Shown here: piece by piece, positions 1 to 10,536 of the stretch | How positions within the stretch are numbered: position 1 is the first letter of the stretch | Layout: the number at the start of each line of letters is the position of its first letter | From: JAJZMA01 sp021850405 | GTDB taxonomy: Bacteria; Chloroflexota; Dormibacteria; Aeolococcales; Aeolococcaceae | NCBI GenBank assembly: GCA_027365835.1 | Contig: DAHXLU010000003.1 | Coordinates: 1 to 40,340 of the forward strand | DNA length: 40,340 nucleotides | Direction of reading: 5' to 3' | Made by a program: the position numbers and the translations under genes | The notes under the pieces: model-generated | Database searches by the model: none | Told to the model about the DNA's origin: nothing | Seen by the model: the letters and a program-made list of their open reading frames with translations, nothing else

Positions 1-1419
<1,419 letters not shown>

Positions 1420-1608
1420 TTCCTATCATCACTCACTGACAAAAGAAAGATTTAAACGCATAGTTTTGCTCGACTTATGTGAAGATTCCATCTGCCAGTG
1501 GCTCTCACCACTCCAGATTTGATTTTTTCACGCAGACTCATATACACGTGTGAAGGTTCTACGCGACCAGCCAAAGCGTGGACGCTTCCCGTAATGGTAT
1601 CAGAAAAG

Positions 1609-1681
1609 TGGAGATGGGCAGGCTCGAACTGCCGACCCCCTGCTTGCAAAGCAGGTGCTCTCCCAACTGAGCTACACCCCC
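1609..1681 (-). tRNA. tRNA-Ala (anticodon TGC)
   Basis: The minus strand folds into a complete 73-nt cloverleaf. The acceptor GGGGGTG pairs with CATCTCC (two G-U pairs), the D-arm reads AGCTCAGTTGGGAGAGC, the anticodon stem CCTGC/GCAGG encloses TTTGCAA with anticodon TGC, and the T-arm contains GTTCGAG. The discriminator is A and the CCA end is not encoded. It sits between tRNA-Ile and 23S, the usual place in a bacterial rRNA spacer. Confidence 0.97.
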
Positions 1682-1707
1682 GTTGGCCGGAGCCACAGCC
1701 CACCGCG

Positions 1708-1781
1708 TGGGCCTTTCTGGATTCGAACCAGAGACCTCACGGTTATCAGCCGTGCGCTCTCACCAGCTGAGCTAAAGGCCC
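1708..1781 (-). tRNA. tRNA-Ile (anticodon GAT)
   Basis: The minus strand gives a 74-nt cloverleaf. The acceptor GGGCCTT pairs perfectly with AAGGCCC, the anticodon loop CTGATAA has anticodon GAT, and the T-loop is GTTCGAATC. The discriminator is A and CCA is not encoded. It is the first spacer tRNA after 16S, only 26 nt before tRNA-Ala. Confidence 0.97.
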
Positions 1782-2123
1782 GTGGCACAGACCTTCCCAT
1801 CGGGCACCATCGCCCTGGAAAAGCAGCTACCAGTACCGCGCAGGGTTCCACGGGGACTTGACCGCTGAAGTAGTGGAGAGACCGCCCCAAAACAGATTCG
1901 AGGCCTTTTGTTTTGTCCGGCTCCATGACGGAACCGATATTCAGCAGATTTCCACTGCCACTGGCATGCCTGCCTGGCCACGAAAGCCAGCTCCACCATG
2001 TATCCTCCCCTAGTCTTCGCCGCTTGCGCAGCTACTCTTCGGGGGATCTGCAAGGCAGTTCCTGCAGTACCTGAGTTGACTGACTGCTGATGGCTTTTAG
2101 AAACCTCAGCAAGTCACTCCCTA
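1782..2123 (-). other. 16S to tRNA-Ile internal transcribed spacer
   Basis: About 340 nt between the 16S 3' end and tRNA-Ile. It must be part of the rRNA precursor. I see no additional tRNA and no credible coding region; small open frames here cross the tRNA or the 16S end. Confidence 0.7.
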
Positions 2124-3632
<1,509 letters not shown>

Positions 3633-3725
3633 AACGCTTCCTGCTCCAGGCAATGCCAGGAGCCAAATACGTCGACGAGGCCCTCGAATGGCCATGCCTT
3701 GCAGCATGGACCCAGGCCATTTTGG

Positions 3726-3754
3726 ATAAGTCGTCTCCACTCTTCAAGTGTCAA
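3726..3754 (-). promoter_or_regulatory. rRNA operon promoter, proximal (P2)
   Basis: On the minus strand a perfect -35 TTGACA (3749-3754) stands 17 nt from ACTTAT (3726-3731), a weak -10. Transcription would begin near 3719, about 85 nt before the 16S 5' end, leaving a leader that can form a CCATGC/GCATGG hairpin. The -10 match is poor, so this is less certain than the upstream site. Confidence 0.5.
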
Positions 3755-3824
3755 GGTGCACGTGCTGCAGGCAGAAAACCCGACTACAACAAGCCTCCGA
3801 GGAACCCACGCAGGCAAGGAGGAG

Positions 3825-3853
3825 ATATTACGCGCATTGCACAGGGAAGTCAA
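3825..3853 (-). promoter_or_regulatory. rRNA operon promoter, distal (P1)
   Basis: On the minus strand TTGACT (3848-3853) is separated by exactly 17 nt from TAATAT (3825-3830). This is the best sigma-70-type promoter match I found in the window. Predicted start near 3818. It lies about 100 bp upstream of the proximal candidate, giving the tandem arrangement common for rRNA operons. Confidence 0.65.
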
Positions 3854-4081
3854 GCCAAGGGCAGTCCCGGTCAGGGCGGGTGACCAATATTGCCAGTGGT
3901 GGAGAACGCCTTCTCCTTCAGGGAGTCACAGCCCCGGCGGCGGCTGCACACTGCCCCGGGCTGGAGGGCCCCCGTTGCAGGGTCGTCTGGATACATTGGG
4001 TGGTTCAGGCGTTCCTATTCCATGGGCATGGTCATGAGCACCCTGCAGCTTGCAATGATCCAGTAAGGGAGGGTTTCACTG

Positions 4082-5041
4082 ATGAAGAGGTTCAAACTAC
4101 GGCACCCTGTATCAGGAAGGATCGCGGCCCTGGCACTGACTGGCCTGGCCGTGACATTACTGGCACTGGCTACCCCCTCTTCCGGGGCTAATCTGGCAGC
4201 TGCATCGCTTGCGGCCCCGGTTCCTTCATCCCTGTCTGGAGGCGCAGCAGACCACTCTTTGAGCACCACCAGAGGCGCACAGGCTGGACCAGCAATTGCC
4301 TGCCCCATCCTGCCGGCCAATAGCAAGGGGCTACACCCCTGTACACTCTGCCGCCGCTTTCCGGAGATGGCCGGCGCCAGGACCCCTATCCCGGTGGACC
4401 CTGGGTACCGACCACCTGCAGTCCCTCCGTCAGTAATGCCCTGTCCGCTGCCCATCTGCCAGGGCTGTCCTGTCACCGTCTGCCCGCGCCCCTACAGTCC
4501 CACCCTCTCTCCCGGGAAGACAGCAGTGCCGACCCTGCCAGCGTGCCACTGCCTGAACGGAATCTATTCAGGCACCGGGCTTGGGGCAGGCACAGGAAGA
4601 GCCCCCTCCATCCCAAATGTTGTCTGTTCCTCTCCCCCTCCATGCCTGGAAAGCCACCCCGCCTGCTATCCTCCGGTCTTTCCACCCCCCACCCTGCCGG
4701 GCCCGGGGGCAGGCACATCACCGACCCCTGCGCCTGAGCCCAGCGCGACCATCTGTGCCCTTCCACCGCTTCCTGCTGGAGTAGTTGCAGGAGAAGCCAT
4801 AGGTGGCACTGGATCTGTCACCGGGAGTGGAAGTGGCACAGTCAGCACTGGCACAATGCAACCGATCTGCGTATGTGGGCCCATAGCAATCCCTGGAGCA
4901 CCCTCTGTGCTCCCAGGTGGAAACACCACCACCCTTCCTATCTGCCCATGCACGCCTGTGACTGCCCTTCCCTCGCCAGACAGTACCGCCACAGCTGCGC
5001 CGCTACCCAGATCATGCCCCCTCATCGGATCTGGCACTTAA
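4082..5041 (+). CDS. Secreted cysteine- and proline-rich protein, unknown function
   Basis: The 319-residue product is not a family I recognise. A basic start (MKRFKLRHPVSGR) followed by a hydrophobic stretch at residues 14-30 is a clear Sec signal peptide, with cleavage likely around residues 35-45. The mature part has 18 cysteines, mostly in short Pro-flanked clusters: CTLC (87-90), four between 121 and 134, CHC (155-157), 182/188/195, CVC (263-265), CPC (288-290) and 312. Much of the rest is Pro, Gly, Ser and Thr. Such composition suggests an exported, disulfide-bonded or metal-binding wall or surface protein; this is inference. The start is supported by AAGGGAGG about 9 nt upstream. It is a single plus-strand gene, divergent from the rRNA operon and convergent with the folC-like gene. 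Confidence 0.75.
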   Translation: MKRFKLRHPVSGRIAALALTGLAVTLLALATPSSGANLAAASLAAPVPSSLSGGAADHSLSTTRGAQAGPAIACPILPANSKGLHPCTLCRRFPEMAGARTPIPVDPGYRPPAVPPSVMPCPLPICQGCPVTVCPRPYSPTLSPGKTAVPTLPACHCLNGIYSGTGLGAGTGRAPSIPNVVCSSPPPCLESHPACYPPVFPPPTLPGPGAGTSPTPAPEPSATICALPPLPAGVVAGEAIGGTGSVTGSGSGTVSTGTMQPICVCGPIAIPGAPSVLPGGNTTTLPICPCTPVTALPSPDSTATAAPLPRSCPLIGSGT

Positions 5042-5058
5042 GACGGCTCACTCAGCTG

Positions 5059-5095
5059 CGCACCCATAAGAAAACTGGCACTTTACCAGGGTGCG
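5059..5095. terminator. Possible hairpin between convergent genes
   Basis: CGCACCC (5059-5065) pairs with GGGTGCG (5089-5095) across a long loop, between the stop of the Cys-rich gene and the stop of the folC-like gene. It has no T-tract and a large loop, so a terminator role is only suggested by position. Confidence 0.25.
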
Positions 5096-5100
5096 ATGAT

Positions 5101-6309
5101 TCAGTACAGCCGCTCCAGTGAAACATCGAGAAAGTCGAGTACAACCGCAATCCAGCTGATTGTCCCAACACAAAGCAGAAGCGATGGCGCCCGGCCCATC
5201 GCCAGCTCCAGCGCCTGCCGCCCCAGGAGGCTCGGTTCAGGAAGCATCGAAAACTTCAGGTGCCCGGTCCCCTCCCTCACCCAGACTACCGGAAGGCCAT
5301 CCAGTACCGCAGCACAGCCTTGCACGTCCTTTCCGTCGGGAAAACAGGCAAGGACCAGATCCGGCTCTCCTGCCTTTGCGCGACATGCGGCGAGCGACGC
5401 TGCAACTCCGACCGGATCGATGGCAGCGTCAACCACCCAGGTGCTGCCCAGCTGCTGATGGACAGAGTGGCGGCCGGGAAGCCTCAATCTTGCTGCAGCC
5501 TGCTCTCCAACCGCGGCAAAATCAACCCGGCTCCCCATCTCGCCCAGAAACTCATTTGCAGCCGAAAAACCGGTCATCACATTCGCTGCAACCAGCGGAA
5601 CCCATCTTGCAGCCACACCAGGGAGCATCTCCCTGCTCGCGACAACCCGTGCCCCAACACACCGCGCCCGCTCTGCAATGGCCTGCTCCACCAGGGCATT
5701 CCGCTGTCTACCGGTCACAACCGCTGCTGTCCTGCTGCAGACTACACCCAGTTCATCGGCAACAATGTCAGAGAGGTTGTCGCCCAGGATTCCCAGATGC
5801 TCCTCAAATACAGGGGTCACCGCTACCACTACCGGGTGCCAGAGAGAAACCTCGTCTGATGTGCCCCCCATTCCCTCCTCAGCCACCAGCACATCTGCAC
5901 CTGCCTCCTGGGCCCACCGGCCGCCCATGAGAGTGTACGCACCAGTCGGAGACAGATAGCCCTCCTCCATTGGTGGCAGATGTGAAAGCCCGTCAGCAAG
6001 CACTTCTCCAAGCCGGTCATATTCAGCCTCGGAAAGGGCACGCCCACTACGACGGATCCGTTCAAGGTTGGTGCGAAAGGGAGGACTCGTGACCAGGACA
6101 ACCTGAAGCCCCGCACACTCAAGAAATGCCGCGGCTGCCGTCGCCGCCGATCCCTTTCCCTTGGAACCGACCACAGTACATACCGGGAGCGCAAGAGGGT
6201 TGAGCCCAAGCTGTGCCGCAAGCCTTCTGGCCCGGTCCAGACTGCGCTTTAGCCCAAGCGGCCGTCCTGCTGCTGCTTCAAAAAAAAGGGCCCGTCTCCT
6301 GGCAGCCAT
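5101..6309 (-). CDS. folC: Mur-ligase-type protein, FolC-like (folylpolyglutamate/dihydrofolate synthase family)
   Basis: FolC adds glutamate to folates with ATP. The 402-residue protein has the Mur-ligase P-loop GSKGKGS (48-54; normally GTNGKGS), then VTSPP (73-77; normally TSPHL), GMGGTSDEVS (146-155; normally GLGGRLDATN), HLGILGDNL (171-179) and ADELGVV (184-190; normally xEKAGI). Order and length fit FolC. However, the EKAGI lysine that is carbamylated in FolC and the SPH histidine are missing, so substrate and activity are uncertain. It is the last gene of the dnaX-ybaB-recR run, 26 nt after recR. The ATG at 6309 precedes the P-loop by a normal distance. Confidence 0.75.
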   Translation of the reverse strand: MAARRRALFFEAAAGRPLGLKRSLDRARRLAAQLGLNPLALPVCTVVGSKGKGSAATAAAAFLECAGLQVVLVTSPPFRTNLERIRRSGRALSEAEYDRLGEVLADGLSHLPPMEEGYLSPTGAYTLMGGRWAQEAGADVLVAEEGMGGTSDEVSLWHPVVVAVTPVFEEHLGILGDNLSDIVADELGVVCSRTAAVVTGRQRNALVEQAIAERARCVGARVVASREMLPGVAARWVPLVAANVMTGFSAANEFLGEMGSRVDFAAVGEQAAARLRLPGRHSVHQQLGSTWVVDAAIDPVGVAASLAACRAKAGEPDLVLACFPDGKDVQGCAAVLDGLPVVWVREGTGHLKFSMLPEPSLLGRQALELAMGRAPSLLLCVGTISWIAVVLDFLDVSLERLY

Positions 6310-6335
6310 CGCGCGGTCACGGGAAAGCCCCTGCC

Positions 6336-6938
6336 CTAGACCGGATGGCGCCCGGAAAAGGCTCTAGCAACAGTGACCTCGTCGGCATACTGAAGCGCGC
6401 CCCCCGCAGGCAGCCCATGTGCAAGCCGGGAGACAGTAACACCGCGCTGCCCAAACCGCCTCGCAACATAATGCGCTGTCGCCTCACCCTCCACGTCCGG
6501 GTCAGTGGCAACAACCAGCTCTGCAACATTGCCGTCCTGGATGCGCGCCTCAAGCTCTGCCAGATGGAGGCTCTCAGGGCCTCTTCCCTCAAGCGGGGAA
6601 AGCGACCCGCCCAGCACATGGTACATGCCGCGAAACTCACCGCTGCGCTCGATGGCAAGAACATCCATGGCATCCTCGACAACACAGACAATGGAGGGGT
6701 CGCGACGGGCATCGCTACAAACAGGGCAAACCCCACCTTCAGCGATAAAAAAACAGGTTGGGCAGACAGTGACAACTTCCTGGACAGCAAGGAGTGCGTT
6801 GGCAAGAGCTGTGACCTGCTCAGCCGGAGCACGCAGGCAGTGAAATGCCAGGCGCTGGGCAGTCTTGGGACCAATGCCCGGGAGTTTGCCAAACGCTGCC
6901 CCTAGCCGCTCTACCGTAACCGGCACCAGGCTCGCCAT
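6336..6938 (-). CDS. recR: Recombination mediator protein RecR
   Basis: RecR works with RecO and RecF to load RecA on gapped DNA. The 200-residue length is typical. An N-terminal helix-hairpin-helix (KLPGIGPKTAQRLAF, about 18-32) is followed by a four-cysteine zinc finger (C59, C62, C71, C74), then a Toprim domain with VVEDAMDVLAIE (86-97) and ATDPDVEGEATA. It starts 7 nt after the ybaB stop, so it is translated in the same operon, the classic dnaX-ybaB-recR order. No strong Shine-Dalgarno is seen, which fits coupling to ybaB. Confidence 0.96.
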   Translation of the reverse strand: MASLVPVTVERLGAAFGKLPGIGPKTAQRLAFHCLRAPAEQVTALANALLAVQEVVTVCPTCFFIAEGGVCPVCSDARRDPSIVCVVEDAMDVLAIERSGEFRGMYHVLGGSLSPLEGRGPESLHLAELEARIQDGNVAELVVATDPDVEGEATAHYVARRFGQRGVTVSRLAHGLPAGGALQYADEVTVARAFSGRHPV

Positions 6939-6945
6939 AACAGGT

Positions 6946-7254
6946 CTAGAGAATGCCCGGAGGCAGGCTCAGGCCAGCAGTCGCCTTTGCCATCGCTTCA
7001 GAAGCACGATTACGCGACTGCTCCAGCGCATCGTTGCAGGCTGCAAGCACCAGATCCGAAAGGATCTCTGCACCTTCCTCCAGCGCCTCAGCCGTAATGG
7101 TCACGCTGGTCAACCGCTGATGGCCGTTGGCAGAAGCAGTAACCACCCCGCCGCCCGAACTTCCAGTCACCACTTCGCTCTCCAGCTCCTCCTGGGCACG
7201 TGCCATCTTTGCCTGCATGTCCTGCATCTGTTTGAGCATATTCTTGTTTATCAA
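6946..7254 (-). CDS. ybaB: YbaB/EbfC nucleoid-associated protein
   Basis: Small (102 aa) DNA-binding protein that forms dimers and is found next to dnaX and recR in most bacteria. The N-terminal helix (MLKQMQDMQAKMARAQEELE), the Gly-rich turn (TGSSGGGVVTASANG) and the long C-terminal helix fit the family. The start is TTG at 7252-7254, chosen because AAGGAGG stands about 5 nt upstream; an internal ATG five codons later has no such site. It lies 27 nt after dnaX. Confidence 0.93.
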   Translation of the reverse strand: MINKNMLKQMQDMQAKMARAQEELESEVVTGSSGGGVVTASANGHQRLTSVTITAEALEEGAEILSDLVLAACNDALEQSRNRASEAMAKATAGLSLPPGIL

Positions 7255-7281
7255 CGCATCCTCCTTCTGCCGAAATCTGGT

Positions 7282-9111
7282 CTAATCCCCGTCCCGCTTA
7301 TCCTGCATCCTGCTGCCCGTAAGCCTGCTGCCTGGAAACGCCTCCAGCAGGGAATCAGTAACTGGGGAGCGTCCCGCAGCCACCTCCCTGGCACTCCCCT
7401 GCGTCTCCACATCACCGCAAAACTGTACCTCTACCTCGGTCGTGCCTCCTGCAGTCTCCGTGGCAGCAGCCGTAAGGACTGGTAGTTTGGCAGCGTCGCA
7501 AAGCCGCTGGTAGTGGAACGTAAACGGCGCCCCGACCACCAGTCTTCCATCTTCCCAGCTCAGGCAACGACAGTCGCGAAGCACGCCTCCGAGCATACGG
7601 TCCCCTCTTCCAACGGCCTCACAAAACTGTTTCCACCGTTCTGCCCCACCGTCGCTCACCGCAGGTATCCTGCGGCCCAGCAGTCCACTGGAGGAAGAGC
7701 TCGCAACAGATGCCGGACCGTCATCCCGTCCAGCAAACTCCCCGACAGTCCCACTACCAGGCGGCTCTCCCTGACCAGACACCGGTGTTGCACTGTCTGC
7801 TTTCGAAATTTCCACTGGAGAGCTGGGAAAATGCGACAGAGCAGCCGTGGCAGCTGCATTTCCTGTCTCGCTACCTGCATCTGTATCTTTCCCTGTCCCT
7901 GCCACGGTCGACTGCAGCGCACTGCGCGTGCCACTTCCTGGGGATGATCCGGCAGCCAGTGGCACAGAATGGCCCGCGCCAGCCTTGCCCTTTGCTGACG
8001 CCTGAGCCACCAGCTTCTCTCCGGGCCCGGATCCGGAGGCTGCACTGGCTGCGGATGCGAACGGGGGCTGTGTGGTTGCTACTGCCCGCAGCAACAAAAC
8101 CTCAGTCAGAAGCGCAGGATCAGGACTGTTACGGAACATTCCCTGTGCCTCCACGCATGCTGCAAGTACATTCAGCCAGCACCCGGCATCTCCTTCTGCT
8201 GGAAATGGCGGTTCACCAGCCTTATTCCCAAGGATCCACTTGTGCGCCGCACGGGAAAAAACGGCAAGATCAAAAATAAGCTGCCTGGGATCCGCCCCTG
8301 CCTCAAATGCAGCATCAAGCGCAGCCACGACGGCTGCCGGATCAGAGCGCCCAAGACCAGCCAGCAACTGCTGCATGATCGCCGGATCCGCCATCCCCAG
8401 CTGCTTGCGGAGGGTGGATCCGGCCAGTGGACGCTCACCTGAACTGATCAGCTGGTCCAGGATCGAGATGGCATCCCGTACACTGCCACCAGACACTGCT
8501 GCGATCAAGGGAAATACGTCGCTGTCGGCTGCTACCTTCTCCTGCCCCGCCACGTACGCAAGGTGTGCAGAAAGGACTGATGGGGCAACCTTCCAGAAAT
8601 CAAACCGCTGTGCCCTGGAGCGCACCGTCTCTGGAATCTTGTGCGGCTCAGTAGTTGCCATGATAAAAACCACATGCTCGGGTGGCTCTTCAAGGGTCTT
8701 GAGAAATGCATTCCAGGCAGCATCTGTGAGCATGTGGGCCTCATCAATGATGTAAACCTTGAACCGCGCACTTGCCGGCCGATACCGCACCTTGTCGCGA
8801 ATGTCGCGGATCTCATCGATTCCCCGGTTGCTCGCAGCATCTATCTCCAGCACATCAACACATGCCCCCGCCAGGATTTCTACGCAGGCAGTGCATCTGT
8901 TGCATGGTTCCCCGTCAACTGGTGACAGACAGTTGATGGCCCGGGCAAGGATGCGGGCCGTCGACGTTTTGCCAGTACCACGGATTCCCGCAAACAGATA
9001 GGCATGTGCGGGCTTTCCTGCTTTCGCCTGTGCGAGCAGGGCTGCAGCAATATGATCCTGTCCGACCAGCTGGGCGAAGGTTGCAGATCTGTAGTCCTGA
9101 TATAGCGCCAC
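7282..9111 (-). CDS. dnaX: DNA polymerase III subunit gamma/tau
   Basis: Clamp-loader ATPase of the replisome. In the 609-residue product the AAA+ part has Walker A GIRGTGKTS (42-50), a zinc site from C61, C70, C73 and C76, Walker B IIDEAH (121-126), a TTEPHKIPETVRSRAQRF sensor region and the clamp-loader middle domain to about residue 350. A long Ala/Gly/Ser-rich linker (about 355-490) follows, then a tau-like C-terminal domain (about 490-570). Walker A has Ile where most DnaX have Pro. The start is GTG with GAGGAG about 5 nt upstream. It is preceded by the SRP RNA and followed by ybaB. I saw no obvious slippery A-run frameshift signal, but did not search exhaustively. Confidence 0.96.
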   Translation of the reverse strand: MALYQDYRSATFAQLVGQDHIAAALLAQAKAGKPAHAYLFAGIRGTGKTSTARILARAINCLSPVDGEPCNRCTACVEILAGACVDVLEIDAASNRGIDEIRDIRDKVRYRPASARFKVYIIDEAHMLTDAAWNAFLKTLEEPPEHVVFIMATTEPHKIPETVRSRAQRFDFWKVAPSVLSAHLAYVAGQEKVAADSDVFPLIAAVSGGSVRDAISILDQLISSGERPLAGSTLRKQLGMADPAIMQQLLAGLGRSDPAAVVAALDAAFEAGADPRQLIFDLAVFSRAAHKWILGNKAGEPPFPAEGDAGCWLNVLAACVEAQGMFRNSPDPALLTEVLLLRAVATTQPPFASAASAASGSGPGEKLVAQASAKGKAGAGHSVPLAAGSSPGSGTRSALQSTVAGTGKDTDAGSETGNAAATAALSHFPSSPVEISKADSATPVSGQGEPPGSGTVGEFAGRDDGPASVASSSSSGLLGRRIPAVSDGGAERWKQFCEAVGRGDRMLGGVLRDCRCLSWEDGRLVVGAPFTFHYQRLCDAAKLPVLTAAATETAGGTTEVEVQFCGDVETQGSAREVAAGRSPVTDSLLEAFPGSRLTGSRMQDKRDGD

Positions 9112-9149
9112 GACAACTCCTCTTCAACCAGCTCCACTACCATAAAGAT

Positions 9150-9418
9150 GGTCGCGCACCCCACTTAGTTGAGGCGGCACCAGCGCTCACCCGTCAGGCG
9201 GACTCCGGCCAGGTTTGCCGCGGCACCCCTGGCTTACCGCTTACCGCTGCTTCCTCTCGGACCTCACGGGGTTCACAGGACCAGACTGCGCGGGACCCAG
9301 CCTTCAACACCACACCTGCCGGAGCAGACCCGACACCACCTCCCCGAGGTGGGGAATTCAACCCCGCTATAGCGGATTGCGGGTGCAGGGCACCGCTAAC
9401 TCCCCGTCTAGCGCGACC
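9150..9418 (-). ncRNA. ffs: Signal recognition particle RNA, large bacterial form with Alu domain
   Basis: On the minus strand the RNA begins GGTCGCGC (9411-9418), which pairs exactly with GCGCGACC at its end (9150-9157). After the 5' strand come the Alu-domain signatures GGGGAGTTAGCGGTGCCCTG and CCGCAATCCGCTATAGCGGG. The apical hairpin has the conserved S-domain sequence TGAGGTCCGAGAGGAAGCAGC. The length of about 269 nt is that of the large form in Bacillus, Thermus and Chloroflexi, not the 4.5S RNA of E. coli. It pairs with Ffh to target membrane and secreted proteins. It lies directly upstream of dnaX, a common neighbour. The end may extend a few nt. Confidence 0.92.
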
Positions 9419-9424
9419 AGTGCC

Positions 9425-9430
9425 ATTGTA
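9425..9430 (-). promoter_or_regulatory. -10 element of the SRP RNA promoter
   Basis: TACAAT on the minus strand places the transcription start at about 9418, exactly the first base of the terminal helix of the SRP RNA. The -35 region is weak (TTGGGC at 9446-9451, spacing 15). Confidence 0.6.
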
Positions 9431-9563
9431 TCCCAATATGACCCAGCCCAACCCGGCAGCCATCTTCCGCCGAGTGCCAGGCAATGTACCTGCACTGCCC
9501 TTGCCCCGGGATGCAGGAAAACAGAAGGGGGGAGCCGACCGCCTTTCTGTCCACCAGAACGCT

Positions 9564-9598
9564 GGAGAGCCGGGTGAGCCAGGCTGTCCCGGCTCTCC
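9564..9598. terminator. Strong hairpin between plsY and SRP RNA
   Basis: A perfect 11-bp inverted repeat, GGAGAGCCGGG (9564-9574) and CCCGGCTCTCC (9588-9598), with a 13-nt loop, lies just downstream of the plsY stop. There is no T-run, so it may be a non-canonical terminator or an mRNA 3' stabiliser. Confidence 0.45.
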
Positions 9599-9610
9599 CC
9601 GCGACAGAGC

Positions 9611-10336
9611 CTACCTCAATGCAGACGTAGGCTTTCGTGACGCCGGGCTTCCTTGGGGGCGGCTGCGCGCGCCGGCGCCAACATCCCGGAGTGTGCCCGG
9701 TAGATCGCACTTCAGGGCCTCTCCTATCTGTGGCTCCTCGTTGTTGACAATTCTCTTTATGTTGGCCCGATGCCTCCAGAGGATAATAGAAGCGGCAGAA
9801 ACAGAGAACAGCAGTCCGGCTGCCGCCTTTCGGGATCGCATCTGGTGCCGCATATGCCATGCAGTCGCGCCTGCAATAGCACCGCCAGCCCCGGTAAGCG
9901 AGGCAACCGACATCGTCCTTGTAACCGCCAGAGCTGCCATGGCACTGCACGCACCGCAGAGCGCTGGACCAGGAGCCACCATGAGCATGCCCCCAAAGGC
10001 AGTAGCAACGCTCTTGCCCCCATGAAAGTCTGCAAAGCACGGGTAACTGTGTCCAATCATGGCGGCAGCTGCCGCGACTGCACGCTCCCGCTCTGTGGCA
10101 CCACACATGTCGGCGACTGCGACTGCCACTGCCCCCTTGGCCACATCCAGGACAAATACAGCCGCAGCCTCCTTGTGACCTATAACGCGAAGAACATTGG
10201 TTGTCCCCATGGAACCACTTCCGGAGGCCCGGACATCTATGCCACGACTAAGCTTTCCCACCAGCACACCGTTCGGGATTGAGCCTATGAGGTAGCCAGC
10301 TGCAGTCGCCATAATTGCAGATCGCGTCAGTTGCAT
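9611..10336 (-). CDS. plsY: Glycerol-3-phosphate acyltransferase PlsY (first copy)
   Basis: PlsY makes lysophosphatidate from acyl-phosphate and glycerol-3-phosphate in the inner membrane. The 241-residue protein shows all three motifs: GSGSMGTTNVLR (39-50), GHSYPCFADFHGGKSVAT (95-112) and HRANIKRI followed by EE (189-201). It has about five membrane segments and an extra polar tail after residue 205 (usual length about 200). A longer frame reaches 10588, but the ATG at 10336 starts just before GYLIGSIPNG, and a -10 element (10345-10350) predicts an almost leaderless transcript from there. It is divergent from the response regulator. Confidence 0.9.
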   Translation of the reverse strand: MQLTRSAIMATAAGYLIGSIPNGVLVGKLSRGIDVRASGSGSMGTTNVLRVIGHKEAAAVFVLDVAKGAVAVAVADMCGATERERAVAAAAAMIGHSYPCFADFHGGKSVATAFGGMLMVAPGPALCGACSAMAALAVTRTMSVASLTGAGGAIAGATAWHMRHQMRSRKAAAGLLFSVSAASIILWRHRANIKRIVNNEEPQIGEALKCDLPGTLRDVGAGARSRPQGSPASRKPTSALR

Positions 10337-10344
10337 GGAAGCTG

Positions 10345-10350
10345 AGTATA
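10345..10350 (-). promoter_or_regulatory. -10 element for plsY, nearly leaderless transcript
   Basis: TATACT on the minus strand predicts a start at about 10338, only 2 nt before the plsY ATG at 10336. No Shine-Dalgarno is seen before that ATG, and no good -35 is present. Position relative to the gene is the main support. Confidence 0.45.
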
Positions 10351-10521
10351 TCGGGATCCTTCTTCCACTGGATACTTTCTGGCATACAGGGCCAGCACAG
10401 CTCCTGCCTGCCTTCCGCAAGCCCCCAGCAACGCCAGACGGGGATGGGTGGCCACAAGTAAGCGTCCAGGTCACTGGCGCCAGCCACCATTCTCCTCCCC
10501 CACCCGGGCGTACAACTTTCC

Positions 10522-10527
10522 TATACT
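10522..10527 (+). promoter_or_regulatory. -10 element for the response regulator, nearly leaderless transcript
   Basis: TATACT on the plus strand predicts a start at about 10534, 3 nt before the GTG at 10537. No Shine-Dalgarno precedes it. It mirrors the arrangement of the divergent plsY promoter. Confidence 0.45.
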
Positions 10528-10536
10528 TGGACACCA

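Noticed and set aside
9006..10025. Plus-strand frame of 339 codons
   Set aside because: It runs antisense through the dnaX start, the SRP RNA and plsY, all well supported; its product is Pro/Arg-rich as expected for a shadow.
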